A program made the translations under genes and the position numbers. From Daedaleopsis sinensis (Eukaryota > Basidiomycota > Agaricomycetes > Polyporales > Polyporaceae): a stretch of DNA of 64,000 nt. How positions within the stretch are numbered: position 1 is the stretch's first letter; each line of letters begins with the position of its first letter. A model generated the notes under the pieces. It did not search any database. It had not been told where the DNA came from and saw only the letters and a program-made list of their open reading frames with translations. The stretch lies in the NCBI GenBank assembly GCA_033807695.1, contig CM066304.1, positions 1,240,001 to 1,304,000 on the forward strand. Direction: 5' to 3'. Positions 23,456 through 32,881 of the stretch are shown piece by piece.

Positions 23456-24241
23456 ATGTTTTGCCAGAATCCCGGGACGAAAAATCCCACCTCTGCACCT
23501 CCGCCCCATTGTCCTCCGAGCAATGTCCACAATGTTGTCACCCCCTCCACGTCGCTCGTAGCCGTTTGGCGGTCCTACGGGAAGAACGCTCGCAAGACCC
23601 CCGGGACCAAGTCGACACACGTATATACCCTCGCCACTCGTCCAGCGCTGCCGCTCGCCGAAGGGTCCCAGATCAAACTGTATGCAGTCTTTCCAAAATC
23701 ACACTACACGTTCGAGCACGTCGACCCTCCGGAGTACGAGGTATACGATCCCCACGTGCAAGGAAGCGTAACCAACATAGCCATCACAACCACGCGTCGC
23801 GCAGTCCTAACGATCGTCAATGAATGTCGCCGGAATCCAGTCCAAATAGTGGAGCTCCTGGTCCCCAATCATCCGTCAGTGTTCACTCCTCCTTCGTTAT
23901 CTCCTACCGAGCACCCGGATACGCAGAATGATCCGGATCTCCTTTCCCCTCGATCCATTTGCGCCGGACGATGGACGTCGGACTGTACCGGTCCCCGTTG
24001 CCCCGATCCTATCCATGCCGCCGCGTCCAGTGCCTCCTGCCATCCACCATGCCAAATGTGCGACGACGTTTCCCATCACTCGCCCGACATATCGCACTCT
24101 CTTCACCGGAGTTCTCCTCACGTCGTTCCGTATAAGTCTCCCACTAAGCGTAGGTCTCGGCGTACCAGATCCGATGCTTCATGCATCGTGGCACACGGCT
24201 GGATGGAACGCAACATCACATCTCGTCTTGTTTCTACATAG
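23456..24241 (+). CDS. Hypothetical protein, weakly supported
   Basis: The frame is open for 261 codons from an ATG. The central part (GSQIKLYAVFPKSHYTFEHV, then PPEYEVYDPHVQGSVTNIAI and VQIVELLVPNHPSVF) has a believable alternation of hydrophobic and polar residues. The ends are Pro/Ser/His-rich, as random GC-rich frames often are. No domain recognised. It may be one exon of a longer gene; the ends are unreliable. Confidence 0.25.
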   Translation: MFCQNPGTKNPTSAPPPHCPPSNVHNVVTPSTSLVAVWRSYGKNARKTPGTKSTHVYTLATRPALPLAEGSQIKLYAVFPKSHYTFEHVDPPEYEVYDPHVQGSVTNIAITTTRRAVLTIVNECRRNPVQIVELLVPNHPSVFTPPSLSPTEHPDTQNDPDLLSPRSICAGRWTSDCTGPRCPDPIHAAASSASCHPPCQMCDDVSHHSPDISHSLHRSSPHVVPYKSPTKRRSRRTRSDASCIVAHGWMERNITSRLVST

Positions 24242-25980
24242 CAGGTGCGCCATCCACCTTCCTACCTTCCCGGTACATTGTCTCATATTCAGTGCGCAGA
24301 TAAATGCAAGTTCTCGCAGACTACAGCCCTGTACCGTTCCACGGATCTGTACGATCCTCGGAGTTTCCGCTCCTCGCGGCAGTTCCCCTCATTCCGCCCG
24401 CATATGTCAGTACCATCCGCTTCGTTGTCTACGTCACGCCCACCTCCGTCATCCCCCAATCGTTACTCCGTAACGCCAGGAACAACTGTTACATGTGGAG
24501 ATGGTGAATGTAGCCGCCTCCTCTATAGCTTCCCCGGCGAACATTACTCTTACAACACTTACTGCACCTTTCACTCGCATATATGTCATACGCAGTACGT
24601 GTTGAATCGTCGCACTCCCGCTACGTCTCATGTCGCATTCGAATACACCAGCGGTTCCCCGCTACGCGCCCGGTCCCATCACATGCCGCCTGTTGTAACT
24701 ACCCCCCGCCCCTCGCATCCCCCCAGTCAAAACGAAGCTGAGTAGACTAACCTTATGCAGGGCAACGCAACGACCGCTTATGTTAAGGCCCACATATTCA
24801 ACCCCCTATATCCCGCGCGCAATTGCGGCTCTCGCATCCTGTTACTGCAACTGTGCGCGTCGTTCCCCTTGCCACGCTCCCTACCTCGCACACGCTCCTC
24901 ATGCGAACGACATCGTCAGGAGGGGGACTCCACTCCACGTGAGGAACGCGTCCTGTACGTATCTCCGAAACCGTCGACGCTCCTCGCATACACGATGCAC
25001 ATGTCCCGCATACGACACGCATCCGCTACTTACACGCCGACCACTATACTCAAGGTCAATGCACGATATTACCCGCATGCGGCGCACGCTATTCGTTCGC
25101 TGCGTCCTAGCGCTTTCCCTGACATGGTCATACGCGTAAGCAGTACCAAACCACATCTTCAGCCGCTACACATTTATCTTACGCCTCCCTTACATGGCAC
25201 GCCCCACGCGGCCCTCGACGCCTACAGATTTGTCACGCACAATCTCACTACGACTCGCTCCTCGCGTCTTCTGGTGAATCATTGCCGCCGCATCCGAATA
25301 CACATTCTGTCATGATCACGAGTACCATCCCACAGCAGTGAAGCCCCTTCTACCCGCTACACACACCTATCATTAGAAGTTCCTCGGAGCGACCCTACGG
25401 CATATGATATTCCCCCTCCTCCTCAGACAACCCGGTGGGCAGCAATCACGTAGACCACCGGCTATTGTAATCCTCATCATCCATTGAAGACTACCGTGCA
25501 TGCCCGCTTCCTTCGGACGTTTGCCACTTCCCAATCGCCACGTACTTTATGATACGCACCCCGATACCTTCCTCTCCGGTAAACCCGTCGATCTGACATC
25601 GCCCTTCCAATATCATAATGGACTGCGACTTCCGCACATATACATTCACTACGTCGATGACGGCAATGTCCGCGCCACCACATCGACTGCGTTCAGATAA
25701 CTCGACATCGCTCAATCGTCCAGCTCCACATCTGACAATCACAACCTACTGCAAGACTATTCGCTCGGAACGCCTACACGTCCATGCAAGAAATCATCAA
25801 CGCTGCGAACTCTCCTCACCCGCCGTCTCCGACGGCCCTGTTCCAACTCTTCATCCTGCCGGCGCCGATCCCAAGTCGTCCGACCCTACCATTCAATATT
25901 CACCCGTCCAACACCCGCTGCTATGCATGTCAGCTTCGTGCCCCGTCACAGACGTAGCCGCGCCACTCACATTGACACGC
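24242..25980. other. No recognisable gene
   Basis: A plus-strand frame at 24755-25315 and several minus-strand frames are open, but I see no motif, promoter or splice pattern that would make any of them convincing. Confidence 0.4.
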
Positions 25981-26910
25981 CTACCGAAATTCCCCGTAGT
26001 CATCGCCCGAGTGAATGCTTCCTGCAGCATCCTCCCGTTCCTCGCTGAAATTCGCCACTGCCAAAGATACACGCATCGGCTCAACCCTCCTCCGTCCACG
26101 GACGCCCAGCGTTGCTCGACGGGGAACCCAGATGTTGTCGGGTAGGGTGATCTGCGACACCCTACTTTCGTGTGACCGTCGATCATCCATCGAAGGCGGC
26201 CTCGAGACGGAGATCGACCGGCGCATAGGCGAAAGTGGACGAGGTGAGAGGCAACCCAACTGGACCGCGTGCGATTCAGTCGCTTCGACATCGGCATTTC
26301 CCCCAAATGTGTCGCTACCAACGGGCGCGTCGTCGCTGTCGTGGACACTCCTAGTAGGCGAGATGCCCGAACGCAAGCGTGCGCACAACTCTTCCGCCGT
26401 CATGGTCGACAACGAACGCGTCCCTGGAAGGATGTGGAACATATCCAAGGCCCTCCGGATGAAATTCTGCTTCCAACCGAGTTTGGAAACAAATCGGTGA
26501 TCGTAGGCGACGTTAACGTAGGCGTAGGAGATCCCGAACTTCTCGCGGTACTTCGCGACGTTTTGTACGATGAACTCGATCGCATCCTGCTCGTAAGACC
26601 GAACACCAACGATCTGGCCCTCCACCTCGCACTCCCCTGTAGTCCATGTCTGCGGCGTCGCCTCCCTCGACCAATTGCCGACTTCTTCCGCCTCCACCAG
26701 GGGTATGAGACACAGCACCGTCCCGATCGCGAGTGGTTTAGATGGCACCACGACCACGTCGCACAAGTACTGCCTCATAGAATACGAGAGGCTCCTTGCA
26801 GTTAGGGAGTGTGTAGAGATACGACAGTGAGTCACCACGTAGACGAGGACAGCATCGTCGACGCGCTCATTAGAAAGTCGAGCGTTGCTGCGGCACGAGA
26901 GAAGAGGCAT
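25981..26910 (-). CDS. Unknown protein with a conserved-looking central segment
   Basis: The minus-strand frame from the ATG at 26910 covers 309 codons. The middle is the most protein-like: CDVVVVPSKPLAIGTVLCLI, then WTTGECEVEGQIVGV, YEQDAIEFIVQNVAKYREKF and GISYAYVNVAYDHRFVSKLG, ending in RRALDMFHILPG. The C-terminal 150 residues are Ser/Arg-rich and probably disordered. I do not recognise the family. The N-terminal 45 residues are less convincing and could be intronic or 5' UTR. A TATAAAT box about 91 bp upstream supports transcription from this side. Confidence 0.45.
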   Translation of the reverse strand: MPLLSCRSNARLSNERVDDAVLVYVVTHCRISTHSLTARSLSYSMRQYLCDVVVVPSKPLAIGTVLCLIPLVEAEEVGNWSREATPQTWTTGECEVEGQIVGVRSYEQDAIEFIVQNVAKYREKFGISYAYVNVAYDHRFVSKLGWKQNFIRRALDMFHILPGTRSLSTMTAEELCARLRSGISPTRSVHDSDDAPVGSDTFGGNADVEATESHAVQLGCLSPRPLSPMRRSISVSRPPSMDDRRSHESRVSQITLPDNIWVPRRATLGVRGRRRVEPMRVSLAVANFSEEREDAAGSIHSGDDYGEFR

Positions 26911-27930
26911 AGTGAGCGCAGAGATCCACACTCAACGGGAACGTACCGTATATCACCACTCCCTCACAGACCCGTGCTCCCACAGCAGCCGAAACTTACG
27001 ATTTATAGTGTTCGCCGATCACCGCCGCCTGCCTTTGCTGGTTACCATCGACACCAGTGACGGAGGGCAGTGAATGAATCCCTCGTCGGCCTTCTCCCTC
27101 GCTCCGCTGTCACGTCGTGGCTTCTAAACTTCTACCTTGGGCGGTGCTCGATCGAATATCCCTTCAGGCCGGAATGTCCTCTTTAACTCGGACAACTAAG
27201 TTCTCAATGTGTCCACATCGCGACTGAACGCGTCCACCGCTCAGCACTCCTCTATCGAGTTCCTCCGACGTACCTCAAAACGCGCGCTACGTCCGCATTT
27301 CAAGCAACACAGACGAAATCCGCGACGCGCGAGGATCTATCTCCCTCTCATGGAAATTTAGAGCCACGTCTATATTTGTGTATATATTTAGTTCCGTCCC
27401 CCTAACACCCCCCCTCTCCCCCACTGAGACCCGGGTATACGAAGAAATTATACTATACTATAGGTATCCGACAATCGTTCCATCAAGTTCATCGGGTGGT
27501 AAAAAGGAGCCCTCAGGGATCGGCCACCCGGCATGTATAGTGCCGACCCCTGGCAGGGGTCCATCTCTAGTACTTTCCCCCAGACCGCTGCTACTAATCC
27601 GGAGCGTATGCATATACATGGGCAGGCGAATGCTACAGAACACTATACGCACTCCATACCAAAATTTATACTCGGATATATAGCCGCGCCACGGAGCACC
27701 GCGAGTACCGCAATCGTAGTACGACCACGTGGCCAGGACTGCCCGGAGGGCCCTACGTATTATACAAATGAGAGAGGTAATAGAGACTGTAGGTACAGTT
27801 TATGGCCGGTTTCTCACTCGATATTCACCCGGAGAAACATGTATGTGTGTGCGTTCGTCGAAACAAGTGCGCCGATAACAAGTGTGTATGTGGCGGTGTG
27901 ACATGAGTGTGGGAACTAATAAGGGCCTGT
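26911..27930. other. Promoter side and compartment edge, no gene recognised
   Basis: It contains the promoter of the preceding minus-strand gene and then about 600 bp with AT-rich patches (such as TATATTTGTGTATATATTTAG at about 27370) that differ from the CpG-rich DNA to the left. Short frames here show no motif. Confidence 0.45.
27001..27007 (-). promoter_or_regulatory. TATA box of the minus-strand unknown gene
   Basis: The minus strand reads CACTATAAATCG, about 91 bp before the ATG at 26910. Confidence 0.45.
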
Positions 27931-28385
27931 CCAGCTGCACTCGTCGCCGTCGCCGTCGTCCATTCCGCTCGCGCCGGACTCGCACGGCGTGATGCCAAGG
28001 TCACGGCTGTTACAGACTGTTACAAGGCAATGGCCGAGTCACAGCGTTCCCCGAAGCGCCCTTGGAGGCGCCTAATGGACTCTTCCCCAAAATCCACCAT
28101 TTTCCATGCAGTTTGAGGCCACTACAAGTCTTCAAAAACAGGAAATGCTTTTAGAAGTGCTCAATATGCTATTAAAATACTACTTGACACATTTTCAGAC
28201 CCATGAAGGAGAACAGGGAAAATGAGTAGCTCATGGATGTAACGGGATTCGAACCCTAGCCCTGGCGGTCGGCGCTTCCCTAACCAAGCGAGATCACGCC
28301 ATCGTCACACCGGCAGCCTTGCCGGGATCACCGCTGATCCGGCCTGAGCGGAATGGACGACGACGACGGCGACGAGTGCAGCTGG
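27931..28385. mobile_element. 455-bp element with 40-bp terminal inverted repeats
   Basis: The ends 27931-27970 and 28346-28385 are inverted copies differing at one base (GTCGCCGTC against GTCGTCGTC), both starting CCAGCTGCACTCGTCGCCGT. The interior is AT-richer and includes a tRNA-like sequence. No coding capacity was seen. Target-site duplication not clear. The structure fits a MITE or a composite in which a tRNA-derived SINE was captured. Confidence 0.75.
28245..28296 (-). repeat. tRNA-derived (SINE-like) sequence with A and B boxes
   Basis: On the minus strand there is a perfect RNA polymerase III B box, GGTTCGAATCC (28245-28255), preceded by an A-box-like TGATCTCGCTTGG (28284-28296) at tRNA-like spacing. 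The anticodon arm has mismatches, the base before the anticodon is not U, and the acceptor ends do not pair. It is therefore a tRNA relic or SINE head rather than a working tRNA gene. Confidence 0.6.
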
Positions 28386-28475
28386 AAATCAGCAAACGGC
28401 GCCTCATACGTGTTTGACTATTTTCTGTACCTGTGCTCGTAGTCAGTATAAGTACTCGCATGTCCTGTACCGCCC

Positions 28476-28504
28476 ACCTCAGTCCCGCTTTCGCGTACTG
28501 AGGT
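28476..28504 (+). repeat. Hairpin, first copy of a repeated 22-mer
   Basis: ACCTCAGT and ACTGAGGT form a perfect 8-bp stem around CCCGCTTTCGCGT, which itself contains CGC/GCG. Confidence 0.6.
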
Positions 28505-28633
28505 GAGCCCCCGTACTTACTCGTTTCTCCTTACTATGTTGCTCATGCATTGTGTAGTGCTTTACCTTTATTAGGTACATTAGCAATGTCATTAGTCCCG
28601 CTTTCGCGTACTGAGTGCTTTACCTTTATTAGG
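28481..28633 (+). repeat. Two interleaved direct repeats
   Basis: A 22-bp string starting AGTCCCGCTTTCGCGTACTG occurs at 28481-28502 and 28594-28615. A 19-bp string GTGCTTTACCTTTATTAGG occurs at 28557-28575 and 28615-28633. The order suggests a duplication or transposon footprint just upstream of the first BTB gene. No other feature is seen between 28386 and 28773. Confidence 0.7.
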
Positions 28634-28773
28634 CGGCGGCAATCACTAGTTCCACGGACTCAGAAGCTGCAGTGCGGATCATCGATCATCCTTTGAGTCG
28701 CTGGCCCGAGTCACTGCTCACGACATAGCTCAAGCCTGGCTCAAGCCGTCATCGTACTTACGCAGTATTGAAT

Positions 28774-30471
28774 ATGTCCGACAGTACTCCCTCCGCCCGC
28801 TCGTTGTCGTCGTTTCCGTCGGATCGCGACACTGCCGACATCCTCCTCCGCACTACAGACGGAGTCGACTTCTACGCTCACAAAGTCATTCTATCTCATT
28901 CCTCAAACCTTTTTCGCACAATGTTCACTCTCCCACAGCCCTCGAGCTCTACAGCCGGTAGCTCTGATATCCCCGCCGTTGACGTCTTGGAAGACAGCCA
29001 GACGTTAGACGCACTCCTCCGCATTTGCTATCCCATCGTCAAGGACAGGTCGCGCCCATTCGAGCAGATAGAACCCGCGCTACGTGCGGCGTTGAAGTAC
29101 GAGATGGCCCTTCCTGTCGATGTTCTCACCCAAGAGCTGCACGCGGCCGCTCCTACTATGCCGCTTCGTGTGTGGGCTGTAGCGTGCCGTACAGGCCTCG
29201 AGCAAGTTGCCCGTGCTGCTGCCAAGCTCCTCCTTCGCAAAGACACCCTCGACGTGTCAGGAAGCCTTCCGTTCCTAGAGGGGGTCACTGCAGCCGACTA
29301 CTTCCGCCTTCGCCAGTTTCACCGGAGTCGTGGATGGGATCCAAGTTGCGACTCACTGCTTTCTCCGCCGGCAGAGCCACCCTGCGGAAATGAAGAGGCC
29401 GCAGCGAGCACCCACGAGTACAACGCTTTCTGTCGTAGAGTCCCCTACTCTGACGTGATTTGTCGCTCGTCCGATGGCGTCGACCTCCCCTCCCATCGAT
29501 GCGTACTCGCGATGGCGTCACCCGTCTTGCGCGAAAGACTTGCGTCGACGACTCCCAATACACCTGGGGCGAACGCAGGACAGCTGCCCATTCTCGAGTT
29601 CCACGAAGACAGCACCGTTCTTGCACGTCTACTCGACATCTGCTGCTACTTGCAGGAGAAACTCGCGCCATCCACCCCCTCCGAGCTTGTCCCCTTGATC
29701 ACCTCTGCGCACGAGTACGATATGGAGCAAGGGCTGTCCGTGTTAACCGCTCGCTGGGAAGTCGCAGCAACTCTATATCCTTTAGAAGCATACTTCAGTG
29801 CTACACGAGCTGGATGGGAAGCTCGAGCGAGACAAGCCGCCAAGCTCGTGCTCGACGGTGGTTCCCCTCAGAACAAGTACGACCGTACGATGGAGCACAG
29901 CTCGCTGCTGGCCTATCATCACCTTCTCGATTACTGCGATAGGAGCAACGCCGCCGTAGCCAGCGAGCTCCAGAGGATCAAGGCGGATTGGAAGGCGTCT
30001 CAGAAGGAAATCAAACGGCAGAGTCAGCTGCAAGAAGCACCGCCGTCGGCGACGATCGCGCCGCGACGTTCAACGACCTTCGACCCGTTTATGCCAGTAC
30101 ATATACAAGCTATGCTTCGCGCCGCGGGGGGTGGCGGTGATGATCCTCCTGTCGATGTTACAACCGGGAATCCCTCGGCCCCTGAAAGCTCCCAACCTAC
30201 CCGTCAGGACGACCAGCAATGGTTCCTGTCGGCATACACCAGGACCTCGATCTCGTTGATGGATGGTCACGGTCCTCGAAAACAGGCGACCGCCCCCAGC
30301 GTTTTGGCGAACGACTACCTGCATTGGAGGAGCACGGAGCCATCAATCTCGTATATGTCAAGGAAAGAGTCAAGCAATGTTCTGTTGTTTTCCCGGACGA
30401 TTCCGAAGAGATTGGAGGACGCAGTCAATCGGGTAGGCGATACGTACTGCGATATGAGCCATTCAAGCTAA
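28774..30471 (+). CDS. Double-BTB protein 1 (subfamily A, without Cys tail)
   Basis: This is a protein of about 565 residues starting at the ATG at 28774, the first in frame; the open frame itself continues a little upstream. Two BTB/POZ units follow each other. The first is at about residues 20-95 (TADILLRTTDGVDFYAHKVI, MFTLPQP, LLRICYPIV) with BACK-like helices after it (MPLRVWAVACRTGLEQVARA). The second starts near residue 225 (SDVICRSSDGVDLPSHRCVL) and ends with LAYHHLLDYCDRSNAAV. BTB domains dimerise and often link substrates to cullin-3 ligases; that role is inferred here. The first 400 residues match subfamily A, but the tail lacks the WCxxC motif of genes 4, 5, 8 and 9. The tail may be replaced or misframed, since another frame stays open beyond the stop to 30518. 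Confidence 0.8.
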   Translation: MSDSTPSARSLSSFPSDRDTADILLRTTDGVDFYAHKVILSHSSNLFRTMFTLPQPSSSTAGSSDIPAVDVLEDSQTLDALLRICYPIVKDRSRPFEQIEPALRAALKYEMALPVDVLTQELHAAAPTMPLRVWAVACRTGLEQVARAAAKLLLRKDTLDVSGSLPFLEGVTAADYFRLRQFHRSRGWDPSCDSLLSPPAEPPCGNEEAAASTHEYNAFCRRVPYSDVICRSSDGVDLPSHRCVLAMASPVLRERLASTTPNTPGANAGQLPILEFHEDSTVLARLLDICCYLQEKLAPSTPSELVPLITSAHEYDMEQGLSVLTARWEVAATLYPLEAYFSATRAGWEARARQAAKLVLDGGSPQNKYDRTMEHSSLLAYHHLLDYCDRSNAAVASELQRIKADWKASQKEIKRQSQLQEAPPSATIAPRRSTTFDPFMPVHIQAMLRAAGGGGDDPPVDVTTGNPSAPESSQPTRQDDQQWFLSAYTRTSISLMDGHGPRKQATAPSVLANDYLHWRSTEPSISYMSRKESSNVLLFSRTIPKRLEDAVNRVGDTYCDMSHSS

Positions 30472-30925
30472 TTAAGCCTTACGCATATCAACAGGTGCAG
30501 TTGAAGGTCAAAGTGTGATGTACAAGGCGACGCAACCATCATCGAGTCGCCATCCCCAAGGTCTTGTAGGTAAGTCCAACATCATATTGATGCTGCTCCT
30601 ACTAATATGGCGTAGGGACCCTCTTGAATATAGTCACGGTGGTCAAGGTGGTCGGGACAGTCGTGTTTCTTGGGCGTATGTAGAGCATTGTAGTACAGCA
30701 TGTACTCTTAGAATGCCCATCATGCCAGACATCGAGTTAGTCAGTCTGGCACTTGCGAGATTGGCAAGACAACTCAACTCTGTCATATACCGAGTAAGCC
30801 ACACACAAGCTTCGTCTAGTATTCCTCGGAACTCGCAGATCTCTCGGACAGCAACAGACATAGATAAATACACATACATCAACGTCCTACAACAGGGGAC
30901 GGCGAAGGGCCAGATCCTACCCATT

Positions 30926-32494
30926 TCAGAGCAACCTGACAACACCAGTAAGCGTCACTACTCTAGAGATTTCATAGCACGCACTCACATTTGTTTCCAG
31001 CGAGTCCATTGTCTCCGCTACGTACTTACTGAAGCAGATCAAGAGGAACACGCCCTGTGCGTCCAGGCAGTATCCGCACGGATACCCCGACTCCCGCGTC
31101 GCCTCCAACACTGACTGCAGCAGCGCAAGGTCCGTCGCGGACGCGCTCTTCGGCCACTCCTCCGCCCCGACCCGCTGCATGTACGGATTGAACCAACACG
31201 GCAAACCGAAGGTCGCCCGGCAGCAAGCCTGCAGCTGCGCGGACATCTCGTACTCGATCCACCGGCCGCTGTTGTCGAAGCTGAAGATCGAGCGTACCGC
31301 TGCGCGGCAGCGCCGGTGGTAGTCCAGCAGCCGGTAGAAGCACCCGGCGGACACCCCGAGCGCGTCGAGGTCCGAGACGGACGCGGCCGCTCGCATGATC
31401 TCCGTGCGGAGCGTGCGCCGCGCCGCGGCGACCGCGAGCTCGCGCATCCCGAACCGGCACGCGATGGCGTAGAGCGTGGTGGGATCCTCGGAGGCGCTGT
31501 CCCGGCGGGACGCGAGCGCGGCGCGGAGCACCTGCGCCGCCCGCTGCATCTCGTACTTCTCGGCAGCCACGAGCGCGGCGCTGATGTCGAGCAAGTCCTC
31601 CAGGCGCGGCTCAGCGGTCGGGTAGGACAGTTGGAGGAGTATGCTGAAGATGCGGCTGTGCTCAGACACGTTGATGGTCGCGGGCGCGGACGGGGAGAGC
31701 TCCTTGACTCTCGTGCTGAGCACGGGCGAGCAGAGCGCGAGGATGGGCTGCAGCACCCGGAACTCGACCCCATCCGAGGTCACCAGCCCGATCTCAGCTT
31801 CCGCCAGATCGAATGGGAACGGTGCGAGTCTCCCGTCGACGGACGGGTCGGGCGGCTCTACCGTGAGCTGAGCGATGGAGGGGGTCGGGGTGGGTGGGAC
31901 GGTGGCATCGTCTCTGCCGTTGCGATACACTGTGAACTTGAAGCGTTCGCCGCGGACTCTGCCATCACGTTCGCAGAATGAAAGAAGACGATGGTACGCG
32001 CCGATAGAAGTCTCCTCTAGGTCCTCCACATAACGATCCTGTGCCTTCTGCCTGTAAACCTCCTTCGCGGCTGCGCTGGCCTCCTCTTCCAGACTGAACT
32101 GGCAGGCGACGCAGTACACCCGCATTGGGTCGGTTGATGCAAGGGCAAGGAGCTTGCGCTTGGTGATTTTGACAGCCTCGGACATTTGGTACTTCATTGC
32201 CGCCTCTAGAACTGAGCGTACCTCTCCAATTGTCTTCATGGGAGGATCATCTACGGGATAGCATAAACGGAAGAGTTTTTCGAGCACCTCGCTGGACTCC
32301 GACACCGATATTGTTGGAATCGTGTCGGTCTCGTCTGCTCGTTGGTTTGGCTGCGGGAGACTGAGCATATCATTGAAGAAATCGGATGCCAATGAAAGGA
32401 TGATTCTGTGCAATCTGAACGAAACATCGTCGGAAGATGTGATGACAATGTCGGCTGTAGACTGGTTGAACGGATGGCCAGCAGTCGAAGGCAT
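30926..32494 (-). CDS. Double-BTB protein 2 (subfamily B)
   Basis: The ATG at 32494 begins a protein of about 520 residues. BTB unit 1 is at about residues 8-85 (STADIVITSSDDVSFRLHRI, MLSLPQP, LFRLCYPVDD) and is followed by RVYCVACQFSLEEEASAAAK. BTB unit 2 starts near residue 220 (AEIGLVTSDGVEFRVLQPIL, LLQLSYPTAEP) and ends with FYRLLDYHRRCRAAV. The tail carries PCWFNPYM, then CGYC and FSKYVAETMDSLE, the subfamily B signature. The coding sequence is GC-rich and its complement is also open for long stretches. The last codons after SLETN run into a GTGAGT, so a short final exon may replace the apparent C-terminus. The gene is tail-to-tail with double-BTB gene 1 and in the same orientation as gene 3. 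Confidence 0.85.
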   Translation of the reverse strand: MPSTAGHPFNQSTADIVITSSDDVSFRLHRIILSLASDFFNDMLSLPQPNQRADETDTIPTISVSESSEVLEKLFRLCYPVDDPPMKTIGEVRSVLEAAMKYQMSEAVKITKRKLLALASTDPMRVYCVACQFSLEEEASAAAKEVYRQKAQDRYVEDLEETSIGAYHRLLSFCERDGRVRGERFKFTVYRNGRDDATVPPTPTPSIAQLTVEPPDPSVDGRLAPFPFDLAEAEIGLVTSDGVEFRVLQPILALCSPVLSTRVKELSPSAPATINVSEHSRIFSILLQLSYPTAEPRLEDLLDISAALVAAEKYEMQRAAQVLRAALASRRDSASEDPTTLYAIACRFGMRELAVAAARRTLRTEIMRAAASVSDLDALGVSAGCFYRLLDYHRRCRAAVRSIFSFDNSGRWIEYEMSAQLQACCRATFGLPCWFNPYMQRVGAEEWPKSASATDLALLQSVLEATRESGYPCGYCLDAQGVFLLICFSKYVAETMDSLETNVSACYEISRVVTLTGVVRLL

Positions 32495-32881
32495 GAGTCG
32501 GAGGTGGTGGTGGTATGGGAACAAGACGGTAAGTTGACTTCAAGTTCGAAGGATAAGGTCAGAGTAAATAGCACTAGTAGTCTAGTACCACCATCAGTGG
32601 AAGCGTCTATAGAGCACTCCTAGTACTTATTGTAATCGATTCTAATCCAGCTCTACTAACTGAGACTACCAAACGTTTGAACGTTCGAACAACAACCAGT
32701 GACCATCCCTTCGACTGGACTGTAACCGTACAACTCCACCCACTGCCAGTACGACATGACCCACTTCGTTTATCGATATCAATCACTCCGAACGAAACAA
32801 ACGCAAGAGTTTACGGTTTCATGTGCGCGGTAGCAGACCACTCTAACTCGATCTGCGTATGACGGGAACAATTGTTAGCAA

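Noticed and set aside
1..27300. Left compartment as a proven endogenous giant virus
   Set aside because: Only RNR subunits and a kinase fit. No capsid, polymerase, packaging ATPase or late transcription factor was recognised, and the genes have many fungal-type introns. Kept only as a hypothesis.
1..27300. Repeat-induced point mutation as the cause of the odd left compartment
   Set aside because: CpG is abundant and R1 is intact, the opposite of what heavy C-to-T mutation would leave.
28245..28320. Functional tRNA gene on the minus strand
   Set aside because: The B box is perfect, but the anticodon stem has mismatches, position 33 is not U and the acceptor ends do not pair. Treated as a tRNA-derived repeat.
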